Assembly (NCBI GenBank): GCA_025765615.1
Contig: JAIVFJ010000011.1
Span: 496,001 to 560,000, forward strand
Direction of reading: 5' to 3'
DNA: 64,000 bases
DNA from: Zopfochytrium polystomum
Lineage: Eukaryota; Chytridiomycota; Chytridiomycetes; Chytridiales; Chytridiaceae
Position 1 is the first letter of the stretch, and the number at the start of each line of letters is the position of its first letter. Below, piece after piece: positions 10,807 to 21,100 of the stretch. The position numbers were made by a program, and so were the translations under genes. The notes beneath the pieces were generated by a model. That model was not told where the DNA came from, ran no database searches, and saw nothing but the letters and a program-made list of their open reading frames with translations.

Positions 10807-11710
10807 GGCGGCGGCTGGGCTTCGAGGTTGGGAGGTAGCAAAGTGAAGGGGCGTGCTAAAATCACTTTCGATAGTGGGCTATTTTCAGTGAGGCTCTCGT
10901 AATCAGAACGAAACAACTTCCAGTGTGGGCCAAGTCACTAATAAGAAAGGAGAGGAAAGGAGGAGAGAGACAAGAAGCTATCGGCGAGCCATGTGACACC
11001 CCCGACTCCTCACTCTTTCTTCTTTTGGCACCGTTTCCCGGGACTGCATGGAGGAAACGGAAATTTCAGTTGGGGCTTTTTTCCTTGTTGGTCTTTTCCT
11101 TTTCTTCTTCTTCTCAATTTTTTTGGTTTGTTTTTTTTACATGCGAGGGGATGGGCAATGCCGAGGAAAAATCCTACGGTGCTGCTGTTTGACTCTACCA
11201 AAAAACCCAAAAACCAAAACCAAAAAAACAAGCAGGAACAGAAAAAATTTTTCTGCGTCTTCGGCCCGGCAGTCGGGTTTGCCCCCATTGTCCACGCACG
11301 ATCCGCCCGGATCGAATCCCTCAGTTCCATCGTCGTGGTCGTCGTCGTCGTCGTCCCTTTGCTGCGGGGCATAACGCCGCCGTTTCACCATTGCCGCCTA
11401 CACGGATGCACATGGCAGTGGGACGCTCCAATTCGCGCCGGCCATTTGTTCAGCCACCCTTGTCATTATCGTTTTTTTCTTTCTTTCTTTCCTTTTTTTT
11501 TGGTTTTCTTTTTACCGTCCAGCAAGCAAAGTCGGCAACGAAAGCGAAATAACGACTCCAATAGCCTCAGCCGAGCCTCCCGCCTACTCGGCGAATCCAA
11601 ACGGCGTCATATTAGAGAAAATGACTGGTATTAATCGAAACAGGGGGGAAGAGTGGAGTTCTGCCCCAAAAAACAGGCCAAAAAAAAAAAAAAAAAAAGA
11701 AAAAAAATTT
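10439..11710. other. Intergenic region rich in homopolymers
   Basis: Contains poly-A of about 29 (10657-10685), a (TC)n tract (10773-10804), several T- and A-runs, and a GTC/GTT trinucleotide run near 11335-11355. The open frames are artefacts of these repeats. It includes the promoter of the FAD monooxygenase. Confidence 0.6.
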
Positions 11711-13058
11711 TCAAACAGACACAAGCACAAAGTTCCCGCACTGCGACGACGAGCTGCCCTGCTTGATGCTCAGGTCGTCCTGCAAGCAGTCGCCGTTCCC
11801 GTCTTGGATGAAGTTACCGTACCACGTGAGGTGGTGGAACACGTAGGTCTGGCAGGTCGTGATGCTCACACGCTGTTGCGGGGGGAAGGGGGCCGAATGG
11901 AGGGGAGGTGGAGAGAGGCGGAGCCAGTGGAGAATGAGAAAATATGAGTTTATTAGTTGTCTACTTACGGTTCCAAACAGCGAGAGGCACTGGTCTTTCG
12001 CGTTGTTCACCCAAAACTGCGACGACCCGTCCGCCAGCGGATGGAACAGCTGCGGGCTCGTCGACGCGGGGCTGCTCTCGCACGCCGCGTAAGAGGTGTC
12101 TGATGTCAGGCACTGGTTCTGGACAGCGTTCTTGATCAAGAAGCTTGACGGGACTCCGACGGCTGTGGGGTTCGACGGCGCCGAGGACGTCGACGTTGAC
12201 GGGCTTGTGGGGTTCGATGTTGGGTTGGATGACACGGGCGGGTTGGACGATGTGGTCGTTCCGCCTGGGTTGGAGCTGGTGGTGGTCGACGAGGACTGGC
12301 TAGATCCCGACGAGGTCGCTGAGGAGGCTGACGAGCCGCCGGAGGATGCGGTGGATTGCTGGGACGGTCCGTTTGACGTCTCGGATCCTGGGGGGCTGGT
12401 GGCGACAGACGTCGGCCCCGATTGCGAAGAGGACGGGGTGTCTGAACCGCTTCGCTTGCTCACCATCACGCCCGCAGCGATCCCGGCTATTAAGAGGACG
12501 GCTACGACTGCAACAACAATGAGGATGCGCTTGGATCGGAAGGAAGGAGGAAACAGGGCTGTGACAGGTCAGCGTTGATCCACACTCAATAAAAAAAGCT
12601 ACACAAACGGGTCAGATACCTTTTTTGCTGTCGTTGCGATCCTCTGGAGGATATGAAGTAAAGTCCAGGACGGGGGCGTTGGTGGGCGCCGGCGACGGGT
12701 ACGAGAAGAGCGTATCGTAGGCGGGCGCGGGAGACCGCGATGCGGCCCGCGTAGTCCAGCAGCTGCATGTCCACGGATTCGGGAAAGGACGGGGACGTGA
12801 GCGGCGCCATCGGCACCTGCACGGTGCGGAGGAAGGCGATCTCGTTGGTGGAGGAGACGGAGACGGGGGACAGCGGGGGCCCATTGTTGGCGATGTTGGC
12901 GGCTGGTGCAGGCCGCTGCTGCTGGCCGGCTGTGCTTGTGAAGTAGGAAGGAGGCTCGGAGAGGACGCTGAGGACGCTGGTGGGATCTGCTACAGCAGCG
13001 GCTGCCAAAGAGAGATCGATGGCGGGAGTGGTTGCTGTTTCTGTTGCTGTTGCTGTAG

Positions 13059-13094
<36 letters not shown>

Positions 13095-13239
13095 TTGTTG
13101 TTGTTGTTGTTGTTGTTGCGTTTGTTACCTCGTCGGTAAGTGCGGTGGAGGGCGGCTCCGTGGATGGTTCCACGGCTTCGTCGGCGGCGGTGCCGGCGGC
13201 GCCGGAGTGTGGAGGCGAAGACAACGAGGCCGCCTCCAT
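11711..13239 (-). CDS. PPSY-tail single-pass membrane protein, family copy C
   Basis: The start at 13239 (MEAASLSSPP) is chosen because copy D ends 155 bp upstream. The cytosolic tail has poly-Thr and poly-Ala runs encoded by GTT/GCT microsatellites, then EPPSYF, LRTVQVPMAP, FSYPSPAP and DFTSYPPED. The TM helix is ILIVVAVVAVLLIAGIAAG. A Ser/Thr/Gly stalk leads to FLIKNAVQNQCLTS and a last exon (11872-11711) with FIQDGNGDCLQDDL. The 5' splice site GTAAGT at 11968 matches its position in copies A and E. Two frame problems remain. The tail changes frame between the LRTV and FSYPSPAP motifs, near 12730-12800. The tail-to-TM intron joins in frame only with a very short intron. The copy may be decaying or miscalled in low-complexity sequence. 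Confidence 0.6.
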
Positions 13240-13393
13240 GTATGGATACTGCCAAAAAAGGGGAAAAAGGAAACAAAGAAGAAAGCGAAAGAGAAGAAAA
13301 AAAAAAAAAGAAAAAATACGAAAAAGGAAGGATGGAGGCCTTATTCTTATTCGTGTGATCATAATAATAACGTTATTACTAAGTGCGACTGCC

Positions 13394-14705
13394 TCACCGC
13401 AACCAACTGCACTCATTCACAGATGGAATTCTGGCAGCGCACTCAACCACCGGCGTCGTCCCAGGCGCCGCCATGACGGTTTTGAAGCACAGCCCGTTCC
13501 CGTCGACCAGCCACTCATCCAACAGCTTCATCCGCAGTTGCAGCGCGTCCACGCACGCCCGCAGGAGCGCTCGTCCCTGCAGGAGATGGGGGGGAAAAAA
13601 AGGGGGGGAAACAAAAGAGTAATTTACAGTTGCTTTTTGTACTTCTTCAAAACGAAGCTGCGAATGGAAAAAAGATCCAGGGGTCTGAGAAATTCAAGCA
13701 ACGAACATAGTTCTGGAACGCGAAGCAGTTGCCCGTGGCACAATCCGTCGGACTCGAAGAAAAGCTGTTGGCTGTCGGCGGTGGGGCTCCTTTCGCAAGC
13801 TGCCGTCGCCAAGTGGGTCGTGTTGGATGACCCTTGCAAGCAGACGTGAGAATCTTTGCATTGTATCTCAAAGTACACGGTCGATTCGGACGGCTCTGTT
13901 GGCAAAATGTTGGTTCCGGTTGAAGTGGTTGTCTGCTTGGCGGAAGGTTCCGGCACTGTGGTTCGAGCAAGCGCAGCACGGGTGTCGCAAACACTCGACG
14001 TCCTGACAGAGAGCATCTGTTGGGCCATTTTCGACAAGTTCGCCACCAGACCTCCAGACCCTTTGCATCCTACCTGAGATCTTCCGCTGCAGCTTCTTGG
14101 GGGTGTCAATCGACCGAGGGATCGAAGTAGGGTACGTCAGTGCGAATTCGCTCGACCGGCCGGCCGAAAGCGGGAAAGTGTAGGACAATCATCTTCCACT
14201 GTCTGGCGATGGCGGTGTCGGTTGCCGCGTTGGCGGAACAGGCTGCGGAGAAGAAACAATCTGTTTGAGTGGAAGAAGAGAAATCTCTGTGGCGCGACTT
14301 TGGCTGATCGCCGATTTCGAGTTGAGTCACAGGCAATAGCTCCAGGAGCGAGTGGCGACGGCGAAACCAGATTCTCGCAACTCGGCGGTTGCCGCGACTT
14401 TGGGCTTTACAACGGCGCGGTGGGTGAGCGATGAAAGGGAGGGCGTTGCGTCCCTTCTCGTCGTCATGGTTGTGATCTCGGTCCGCTGGCCCTGCCTGAT
14501 CCAATGGGTTGGGAGCACCGGCCACGTGGTTGCGGCTCGTTCGAGGATTCCGTCGATGCTGCGGTTCCCAGTCGCCGAAACGCGGCAGCTGTCCGCCAGC
14601 GATCATGCTTCTGCTGCGGTCTCTCTCGTTGTGGTAAATGTCATGGTCGCCGGGACCGTCGGGAGCATTGGGGGCGGCGGCGTCGAGGGTGGCCTCGTTC
14701 ATCAT
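13394..14705 (-). pseudogene. Degenerate copy D of the PPSY-tail family
   Basis: The last exon ends with TGA at 13394-13396 and encodes LLDEWLVDGNGLCFKTV, aligning with the GNG-x-C region of copies A and C. Upstream, VYFEIQCKDSHVCLQGS and AACERSPTADSQQLF align with the start of the outer domain. A phase-1 donor follows KLQRKIS, where A, C and E have their pre-TM intron. No hydrophobic helix is present after it, and the N-terminal frame (from a possible ATG at 14705) does not join this exon. I read this as a decayed paralogue that lost its membrane anchor. A rearranged but expressed gene is not excluded. Confidence 0.5.
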
Positions 14706-14961
14706 TGGATTGTCTTTCGTTCCAGAGGTGAGACACTGCCCTTTCCAGTGTGTTATAAAAAACAAAATGAAAAAAGAATTTTGAGTGGCCCCGCCTGTCG
14801 CCAGATCTGCGACCTTCCAAGGTGGCTTGGCAGCCTCTTTGGATATTCGCTCCTCGCTGCTGCTGGTCAAAGAAGTGATTGAGGCGAAACCTTCACCTCC
14901 TGAGGGCGATCGCGACGTGCGACCCAGAGAAGAAAAAAGAAAAAAACGGAGTACGTGGTGT

Positions 14962-15660
14962 ATGCCGGGCTTGCCCTCCCTGTGGTGCTCCTCGTCGGCC
15001 TCTCTCCTTCCTGCTCTGGCGCCAGGACCACCCTGACCGCCGCAACCGCAACGACCCAAACACCAAAATTTCTTCTCGTCTAATCATAACTTTTTCCGTC
15101 TTCTCCGCACAATCCTCTCTTCCTCCTTCACACTCCTCGCTCCTCCTCACAAGGGTCTCGGCGCAACGTCCACCACGTGCGCCATCTCCTCGGACGACTT
15201 CAACCTCGGCGACGGCACGGTGACCTGCGAGGCCTCCGAGATCGCAAAGTACAAGGAATCGACGCACCCAGACGGCCTCCGTCCCTTCCGGCAGTGGCTG
15301 CGTATTGACCCTCTGGACACGTTCCTGGACGAGGACGTGTGGGCGGTCAAGATGGACGTGGAAGGGTTCGAGCTGGACGTGCTGCGCGGTGCGTCGCGGC
15401 TGTTTCCAAGCGGCGCGTGCACTACCTGCTGACCGAGATCATGGGCGGGGAGGAAAAAGGTCCAAGGAGATGGTGGTGCTGCTGAAGCGGTACGGGTTCT
15501 CGTGCAGCGAGGAAGCGTGGCACGGCAAACGGTGGGAGATTCCGGACGCGGCGACGTCGAGCTGAAGGACGGCATCTACAACGTTTGGTGCTTGCACCCG
15601 GAGAACCTGCGCAAGGCCGGGATGGGCGAGAAGGTCGATCGCGCCCTGCGGAGTGTGTGG
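14962..15660 (+). pseudogene. FkbM methyltransferase pseudogene
   Basis: This is a damaged, inverted duplicate of the intact gene at 21101-22455. It keeps the membrane-anchor coding start (ATG at 14962, frame already shifted), then jumps to the intron end and second exon, so the exon-1 core with the S-adenosylmethionine motif is deleted. From 15151 the second exon is nearly identical to the intact copy; a roughly 190-base stretch shows about two mismatches. A T is missing in the run near 15400, further indels follow near 15450 and 15550, and the stop codon is changed. High identity with many indels indicates recent duplication and rapid decay. Confidence 0.85.
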
Positions 15661-16226
15661 AGGGAGTCATATTTTGCCATATCTTCTCTTTTCTATGTAC
15701 TACTTTGTTGGGCATATTCATCTGCGCCGTCTTTCCAAAGAAGGATGCAATAATGAACAATTATTTGAGTACGTCGCCAGGCGACGCGGGTGATGCCCTC
15801 TGTGCAGTTCATTCCTCATGAGGTACCCGCATTTCCATTTTACTTTAGATTCCACTTGATCACCTCGGCTCTCCAGATTCTCCGAAAATTGAACTCGTTT
15901 TACCTCCTGCCGCCCTGTCGAATGGCCACACCAAGCATTCTCTGGCGAGAGTCTGAAATGTTGCTTCACAGCGCCCATCTGCTGGCAACGTCGGTGCTGG
16001 GACATCCAGCAACAGCCAGCCTGTGCTCAGTCACCAAGCGACCGAAGACTTCGAACTCAGCCACATCGGATACTCCAACCTACGGTGGAGTACTTCAAGC
16101 CACCCGCAGACACTATATATACCGCGTATATCGCCGTGCAACCCACACCCAGCCAGCAAATAACACACACACACACACACACACACCCGCCAACCAAAGC
16201 CGACACCCTCGCTCCTCAAAAAAGAG
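15661..16226. other. Intergenic region and cerato-platanin promoter
   Basis: No coding signal is seen. The right part contains a TATA-like motif and a (CA)n tract at about 16162-16187 in the probable 5' leader of the cerato-platanin gene. Confidence 0.55.
16114..16121 (+). promoter_or_regulatory. TATA-box-like element upstream of the cerato-platanin gene
   Basis: The sequence TATATATA lies 106 bp upstream of the start codon, a plausible distance for a core promoter with a leader of about 75 nt. This is motif and position only. Confidence 0.45.
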
Positions 16227-16655
16227 ATGCAGATCCTCGCCGCCCTCGTCTCCACCCTTCTCGCCCTCGCCGTCGCGCTCCCCGGCGCCACCGCCGGCCC
16301 CGTGCGCGTCACCTACAACCCGATGTACGACAACAAGAACCTGCCGCTCGGCGGCCTCAACTGCGCCGACACGTACCGGTCCTACCCGACCCTCGGCGCG
16401 ATCCCCGTCAAGCCCTATGTCTACTTTGCCGCGTCGTCAGACCTCTCTGGGGTGTGGAACTCGCCAAAGTGCGGCAGCTGCTACTACACCCTGTACTACC
16501 AAGCGAAGACGATCTTTGTCGTCGCCGTCGACGCCTGCGGGGACGGCTTCGTCGTTGGCGTCAACGTGCTGAACGGGTTGACCGACAACAAGGCGTTTGA
16601 ACTCGGCAGCATCACGGCCGAGGCCACCTTGGTTCCGTCCAACCAGTGTTTCTGA
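16227..16655 (+). CDS. Secreted cerato-platanin family protein
   Basis: An intronless 142-residue protein. The first 23 residues (MQILAALVSTLLALAVALPG...) form a signal peptide. The mature part VRVTYNPMYDNKNLPLGGLN, CADTYRSYPTLG, WNSPKCGSCYYTLYY, VVAVDACGDGFVVGVNVLN and ATLVPSNQCF follows the cerato-platanin pattern. Four core Cys (CADTY, KCGSCY, NQCF) correspond to the two conserved disulfides; a fifth lies in DACGDG. Family members are small secreted or cell-wall double-psi beta-barrel proteins that bind chitin oligomers and can act as elicitors on host surfaces. Enzymatic activity is not expected. An independent promoter is likely, as the gene stands alone with a TATA-like motif upstream. 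Confidence 0.9.
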   Translation: MQILAALVSTLLALAVALPGATAGPVRVTYNPMYDNKNLPLGGLNCADTYRSYPTLGAIPVKPYVYFAASSDLSGVWNSPKCGSCYYTLYYQAKTIFVVAVDACGDGFVVGVNVLNGLTDNKAFELGSITAEATLVPSNQCF

Positions 16656-18413
16656 TCGCCCCGCGGGGTGTGTTGGTGACCGTTCCTTTTCTTCCTTTTT
16701 TTGATCTTTCTTTTTCAGTATCACAAATCACTTGCTCGGGCTTTGCCGTCTGCGCCTTCTTCCTTCCCATTCTTTCATATTGACCTGCGCTTTTCCACAG
16801 GAAAAGTTTTGCAATATATCTATTATCGCTCGTGCTCAAATTCTTCCTTCCAATCTTCCTTGCGTCCCAATTGGCCCGCCAGTCACGGGACAGATCCTCC
16901 AAAACCGAAACGAACTTCATCGTTCGGCAGACACGAAATTCTCGAACTGTGCGATCTCACGATGGTCCGTCCCCGTGGCTCGGCTGCGCGTGTCAGTAAT
17001 TAGTGGCTGCCACTCCAGGATTTCTGACACACTGCCTTTACCATTCTTGATGTGCGGGAACTGCGGGCGAAGTTCAACGGTTTCTTGTTTACCGCCAAGT
17101 TCTGCCAATTTGGCAGAGGTCATACTTGGCGCTGGCGATCACCAGCCCATTTTCGCACCCCCGACTTGTGCTTTTGCAGGCACATTTGCTTGCCATCTAC
17201 GTAAGCTCGCACCAACTTCGCTCGTTTTCGTTGAGGGGATCGTGTTTTGGCTTGGCAAAGTGGCACCCCAAAAAGAAAAGAAAAAATGAGAAAGAAACAA
17301 GACGTTTCTACCCCGCTGTCCACAACATCTTCACGACAGAAAAAATGACAACCAGAAAAAAATTTGAAATAGGATGAAGCGGATCATCCTATTTCAATGT
17401 TTTGTTGCTACGAGGGTTGGGGTCTGTGGAGCGGAAGCGGGTGTGGAGGGAGTCGCCCGAAGACGGCTACGCCTTGTGTTGCGTGTGTTCAAGAGTTGCA
17501 TGATGGTTTGCAATAGTTCAACTTCTTGGCAATTTTGAAAAATGACGGCACAGTGCGCTGCCTGTTGCCGCCGTGCCCGTCACAGCCATCGCAAAGGCCG
17601 TTTTCGAGGCCTCGCGCAACATGGCCCTGGCGACATTATTCAGCCCAGCCACGGCCGCCGTTGCAAAGGCCGCGCGCACGGCCTCGGCTGCCGCCCGGCA
17701 AGAGCACAGTTCTGCAGCAACCACGGCCGCGAGGCCTGCACCGACTGCCCAGCACCGTGCAAACGTTGCCCGCTGGTTCAACGCCCGCAAGGATAGTGTC
17801 CTCGGCGACGCCTTGCTTCTGCGCCCGACAACATCCACGCTTGTCGGGCCGCGAACGGCACCGCCAGCGCACCGCAGAGACCTGCCGGCCTTGTAGGACC
17901 CCGTCGCCACCGTGGCAGCATGCGCCCCGCGCGTTGTAGCCACGAAGCGGGACTCAACGAGAAAAGCTTCGCGCGGTGCCCAAGCGAGCAGTCTCTCCTC
18001 TCTCTTTCACTGTCCTCTCTCTTTCTCTCTCTCTCTCTCCCTCTCTGTCGCACAATGCAGTGTGCCAAACAAGGCCCAAAAGATCTTGGCACGCTGGCCA
18101 AATCCGTGCCCGTTTGACGTCATTTGAGACTGCCAATCAACGAATTAGTGTAGACAAACTTGGGCGCAGAACTGGAAGAACTCAGCTTTTTCAAGCTCTT
18201 TGGACAATGACCTGCCCCTACACCCCGGCCGAGTTCCAGGCCGCTGCCAGACGGATGTTCGCATGATTTCCTGTAGTCAAAACTTCAATCAGTCCCTTTG
18301 CACGGCGTGAGACAGTTCGAACCAACCTGACTCCCCCACCTTTCGCGCACAGCCCTTTTTTGGACGAAGCTCTGCTCTTCGTTCTTGGCCAGCAGACCAA
18401 ACCCCCAAATCCC
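16656..18413. other. Intergenic region with one doubtful ORF
   Basis: AT-richer 3' DNA follows the cerato-platanin gene, and a CT-rich microsatellite block lies at 17993-18048. The only coding candidate is the Ala-rich frame at 17573-17896, listed separately. Nothing else is recognised. Confidence 0.5.
17573..17896 (+). CDS. Doubtful Ala-rich small ORF
   Basis: An open frame of 107 codons starts MPVTAIAKAVFEASRNMA and is rich in Ala, Arg and Thr, with no TM helix, signal peptide or known motif. Its N-terminal half could form an amphipathic helix. GC-rich DNA makes chance frames of this length common, and the opposite strand is also open. It is listed only because no other gene explains this 1.7-kb stretch. 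Confidence 0.2.
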   Translation: MPVTAIAKAVFEASRNMALATLFSPATAAVAKAARTASAAARQEHSSAATTAARPAPTAQHRANVARWFNARKDSVLGDALLLRPTTSTLVGPRTAPPAHRRDLPAL

Positions 18414-20329
18414 ATGTCACGCCCGCAGCGCCAAAGCATATTGCGAGGCGCTGCGGCGGTCGCCGCTGCCGTCGCCGCGTCGTACTGGCTGTTCCAGTCG
18501 CTCAAATTGACGGTCCTGCCGACCGAATGGACATTTAAAAAGAGGATAAAGAGGTCAGGCGAGAGCGTTTCGATCTTGTTGCGTGAGAACCCCCCCGATT
18601 CACAGGCCGTGTTCGCTCAAACGCAATCGCTTTCTAGGTTCCCGGGAAGCCTTCCCATTTTGGGCAACACGTTGGCAATCATCGCGAGCATTGATCGGCT
18701 GCACGACAAGCTTTCCGGTTAGAACAGTCCCCACTTTGATGTGCGAGTCCTCGTGAACGACCCGTATTCTAAAACGATGTATCATTAATTAGAGGTCTGC
18801 GATGCGAGCGACGACGAGCCGGTCGTGACAACCATTCTGTCCTTGAGTCCGGCCGTCATCATCAACGACCCCGTCTCGATGGAGCACGTTTTCAAAAACC
18901 ACTTTGAAAAGTACGAAAAGGTGAGGGTTTTCGCGGGGAAAAAAAAAATAATTGCGCAGCCGAATTCAACACCTTCCCCTCCCACTACCCGCGAAACAAG
19001 GGCCCATTTTTTCGCGGGAACTTTCACGACCTCTTGGGTGACGGCATCTTCAACTCGGACGGGGAACAGTGGAAGCATCAGCGAAAACTGGCAGCGAATA
19101 TTTTCAATGTGAAGGTAATGCTTTGCCCTGGCGTTCGTGACTGTGGGCAAGTATTGATTGTTTGTGAAACGACAAGAATTTCAGGGAATTCGTTGAAAAT
19201 GCGTTTGCCGAAGAAATGCAGGACCTCATAGTGATTCTGGACGCCGCGGCTGACAGCGGGAAAATGGTGAACCTCAACGATTTGTTTTTCAGATTTACGA
19301 TGGACGGCTTTTGCAAGGTGGCCTTTGGGGTACGCATTCGTTCGATGTGATGTAATCGATTTGACCGAGTTTCGAGGCATGTAATAGGCAGAGATTGGTT
19401 GCATGAAAAGCGGCGAGCCACCCGTATTCGCGGCAAGCTTCGACCGCGCACAGAGCAGCCTCTTCAAGCGATTCATCATACCGTTTTCCCGCCTCCTCGA
19501 GCCAATCACCGTCGAAGGCCGCCAGCTCCAGCGCGACCTGCAGGTCATCCGCGACTTTAGCCTGCGCATCGTCGACGAGCGGCTGCAGCAGCAAGCGGCC
19601 GGGAGCGGCACCCCTCCGCGCCAAGACCTGCTGGCGTTCCTCATGAAATCCACCGACCCGGACGGCCGCCCAATCGCGCGCGACGACCTCGCCTCCAAGC
19701 TCGTCAACTTTCTCTTCGCCGGCCGCGACACCACCGCCCTGACTCTGACCTGGATCTTCCTCATGCTCCACCGCCAACCGCACGTCCGCGCTCGCCTCGT
19801 CGACGAGATCGACAACGCGACGGCAGCGCTGTCCCCCGACGAGTCCGTCCCTTACGACACCATCCGCTCCGCAGCCGCACTGCCTTACACCACCGCCGTC
19901 ATCCACGAGACCCTGCGCCTGCACCCGCCCGTACCGTACAACGTCAAGCAGGCCGTCGCCGACGACGTCCTCCCCAACGGCGTGCACGTCCCGAAGGGCA
20001 CGCTGCTGGCCTGGGGGCCGTACGCGCTCGGCAGGTCCACGCGGATCTGGGGCGCCGACGCCGCCGCGTTCCGCCCCGAGCGCTGGCTGGACGCCCCCGG
20101 CCCGTCGCCCTACGCGTACAACGCGTTCAACGCAGGGCCGAGGCTCTGCCTCGGGAAGCGCTTTGCGGAGGTCGAGGTCGCGTTTGTGCTGGTCGAGCTG
20201 CTGCGGCGGTTTAGCTTTGCTGTGCGCGACGTCGGTGGCGGTGGTGGTGGGAAGTCAAAGTCGTACGCGGTATCCGCGACCCTGGCGCTGGAGGATGGGG
20301 AACTGCTGTCGCGTGTCTCGCGGCGCTAA
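18414..20329 (+). CDS. Cytochrome P450, CYP52/CYP704-like
   Basis: Six exons give about 518 residues: 18414-18553, 18638-18717, 18793-18920, 19001-19114, 19177-19329, 19388-20329. The N-terminus has a short membrane anchor. FPGSLPILGNTL is the proline-rich hinge. The I-helix motif AGRDTTA, the ExxR motif ETLRLHPP and the heme loop FNAGPRLCLGKRF with its Cys ligand are intact. The pattern around GRDTTALTLTW and the length favour the CYP52/CYP704/CYP86 clan of fatty-acid or alkane hydroxylases; the substrate is an inference. It is expected in the ER membrane with a P450 reductase. The first intron length is a multiple of three with no stop, so retention would also be read through. It ends convergently 771 bp from the FkbM gene. 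Confidence 0.92.
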
Positions 20330-21100
20330 GCCTGGGGGGCTAGGGTTGTGTGTGTGTGTGTGTGTGTGTGTGTTCGCGCTTCTTCTCCCTGCCTTGTAAT
20401 CTTGAAATATCCAGCGGCTCGGCAAGCAGGCTTTAAACGATACTGCTTGAGCAAACATCAAAGGGATTGGCAGTTGCCAACGCTCCACAGGACAAGAGGT
20501 TTTAAGTTCGCAGTTTTGTGATGGATCCAGCTAAACAGCAACGCATTGCATCCCATGGGTGTGAAGGAGCTGGGCTGGATGGAGAGAACCGGGCGACGAG
20601 CTTGGTGTTGTGGAAAGGGTGGCGGCTGGATATGGAACGACGAGGGCGTCAATGGTGCGCAGGGGCAGGCTGGACCCATACTTGAAGTACTTCCAACCCA
20701 TGCGAATTGTCCCCACTTGAAACAATTGAAAGAGATGCTTGTCGCACGGACAGGGACAATATCACGATTCGCTGTTTGCATGCTTCTGGCGCGGAGCATC
20801 AATATCAATACTGAGTCTGTTCGGTGGCGCTTCGAAGAACTCTCGTCCTAATTAGGCTAATTAGTTTTGATTTCTCGATTTGGAGCAGCCGCAAAGATTG
20901 CTGATATGTTGTCTTGTCTCTCTCTCATCTCTCTCTCTCTCATGCGTCTGCATATGCTCCGAATGACTCAACGGATTCAAGTGTGTTTGTTCGTTTTCCG
21001 GCTTTGGGGGCGACGTCTTATTTTTTATTTTTTTTATTTGGACCGCACGGAGGGAAAAAAAAAAGAAAAAAAAAGAGGAGTAGACATAACAAAAAACAAT
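20330..21100. other. Convergent intergenic region
   Basis: Lies between the 3' ends of the P450 and FkbM genes. It contains a (GT)n tract at about 20346-20373 and a CT-rich patch near 20915-20940. No coding or RNA gene signal is seen. Confidence 0.55.

Noticed and set aside
15220..15432. A short intact FkbM-like frame as a functional small gene
   Set aside because: It is the undamaged middle of exon 2 of the pseudogene. The SAM-binding part is deleted and frameshifts follow on the right.
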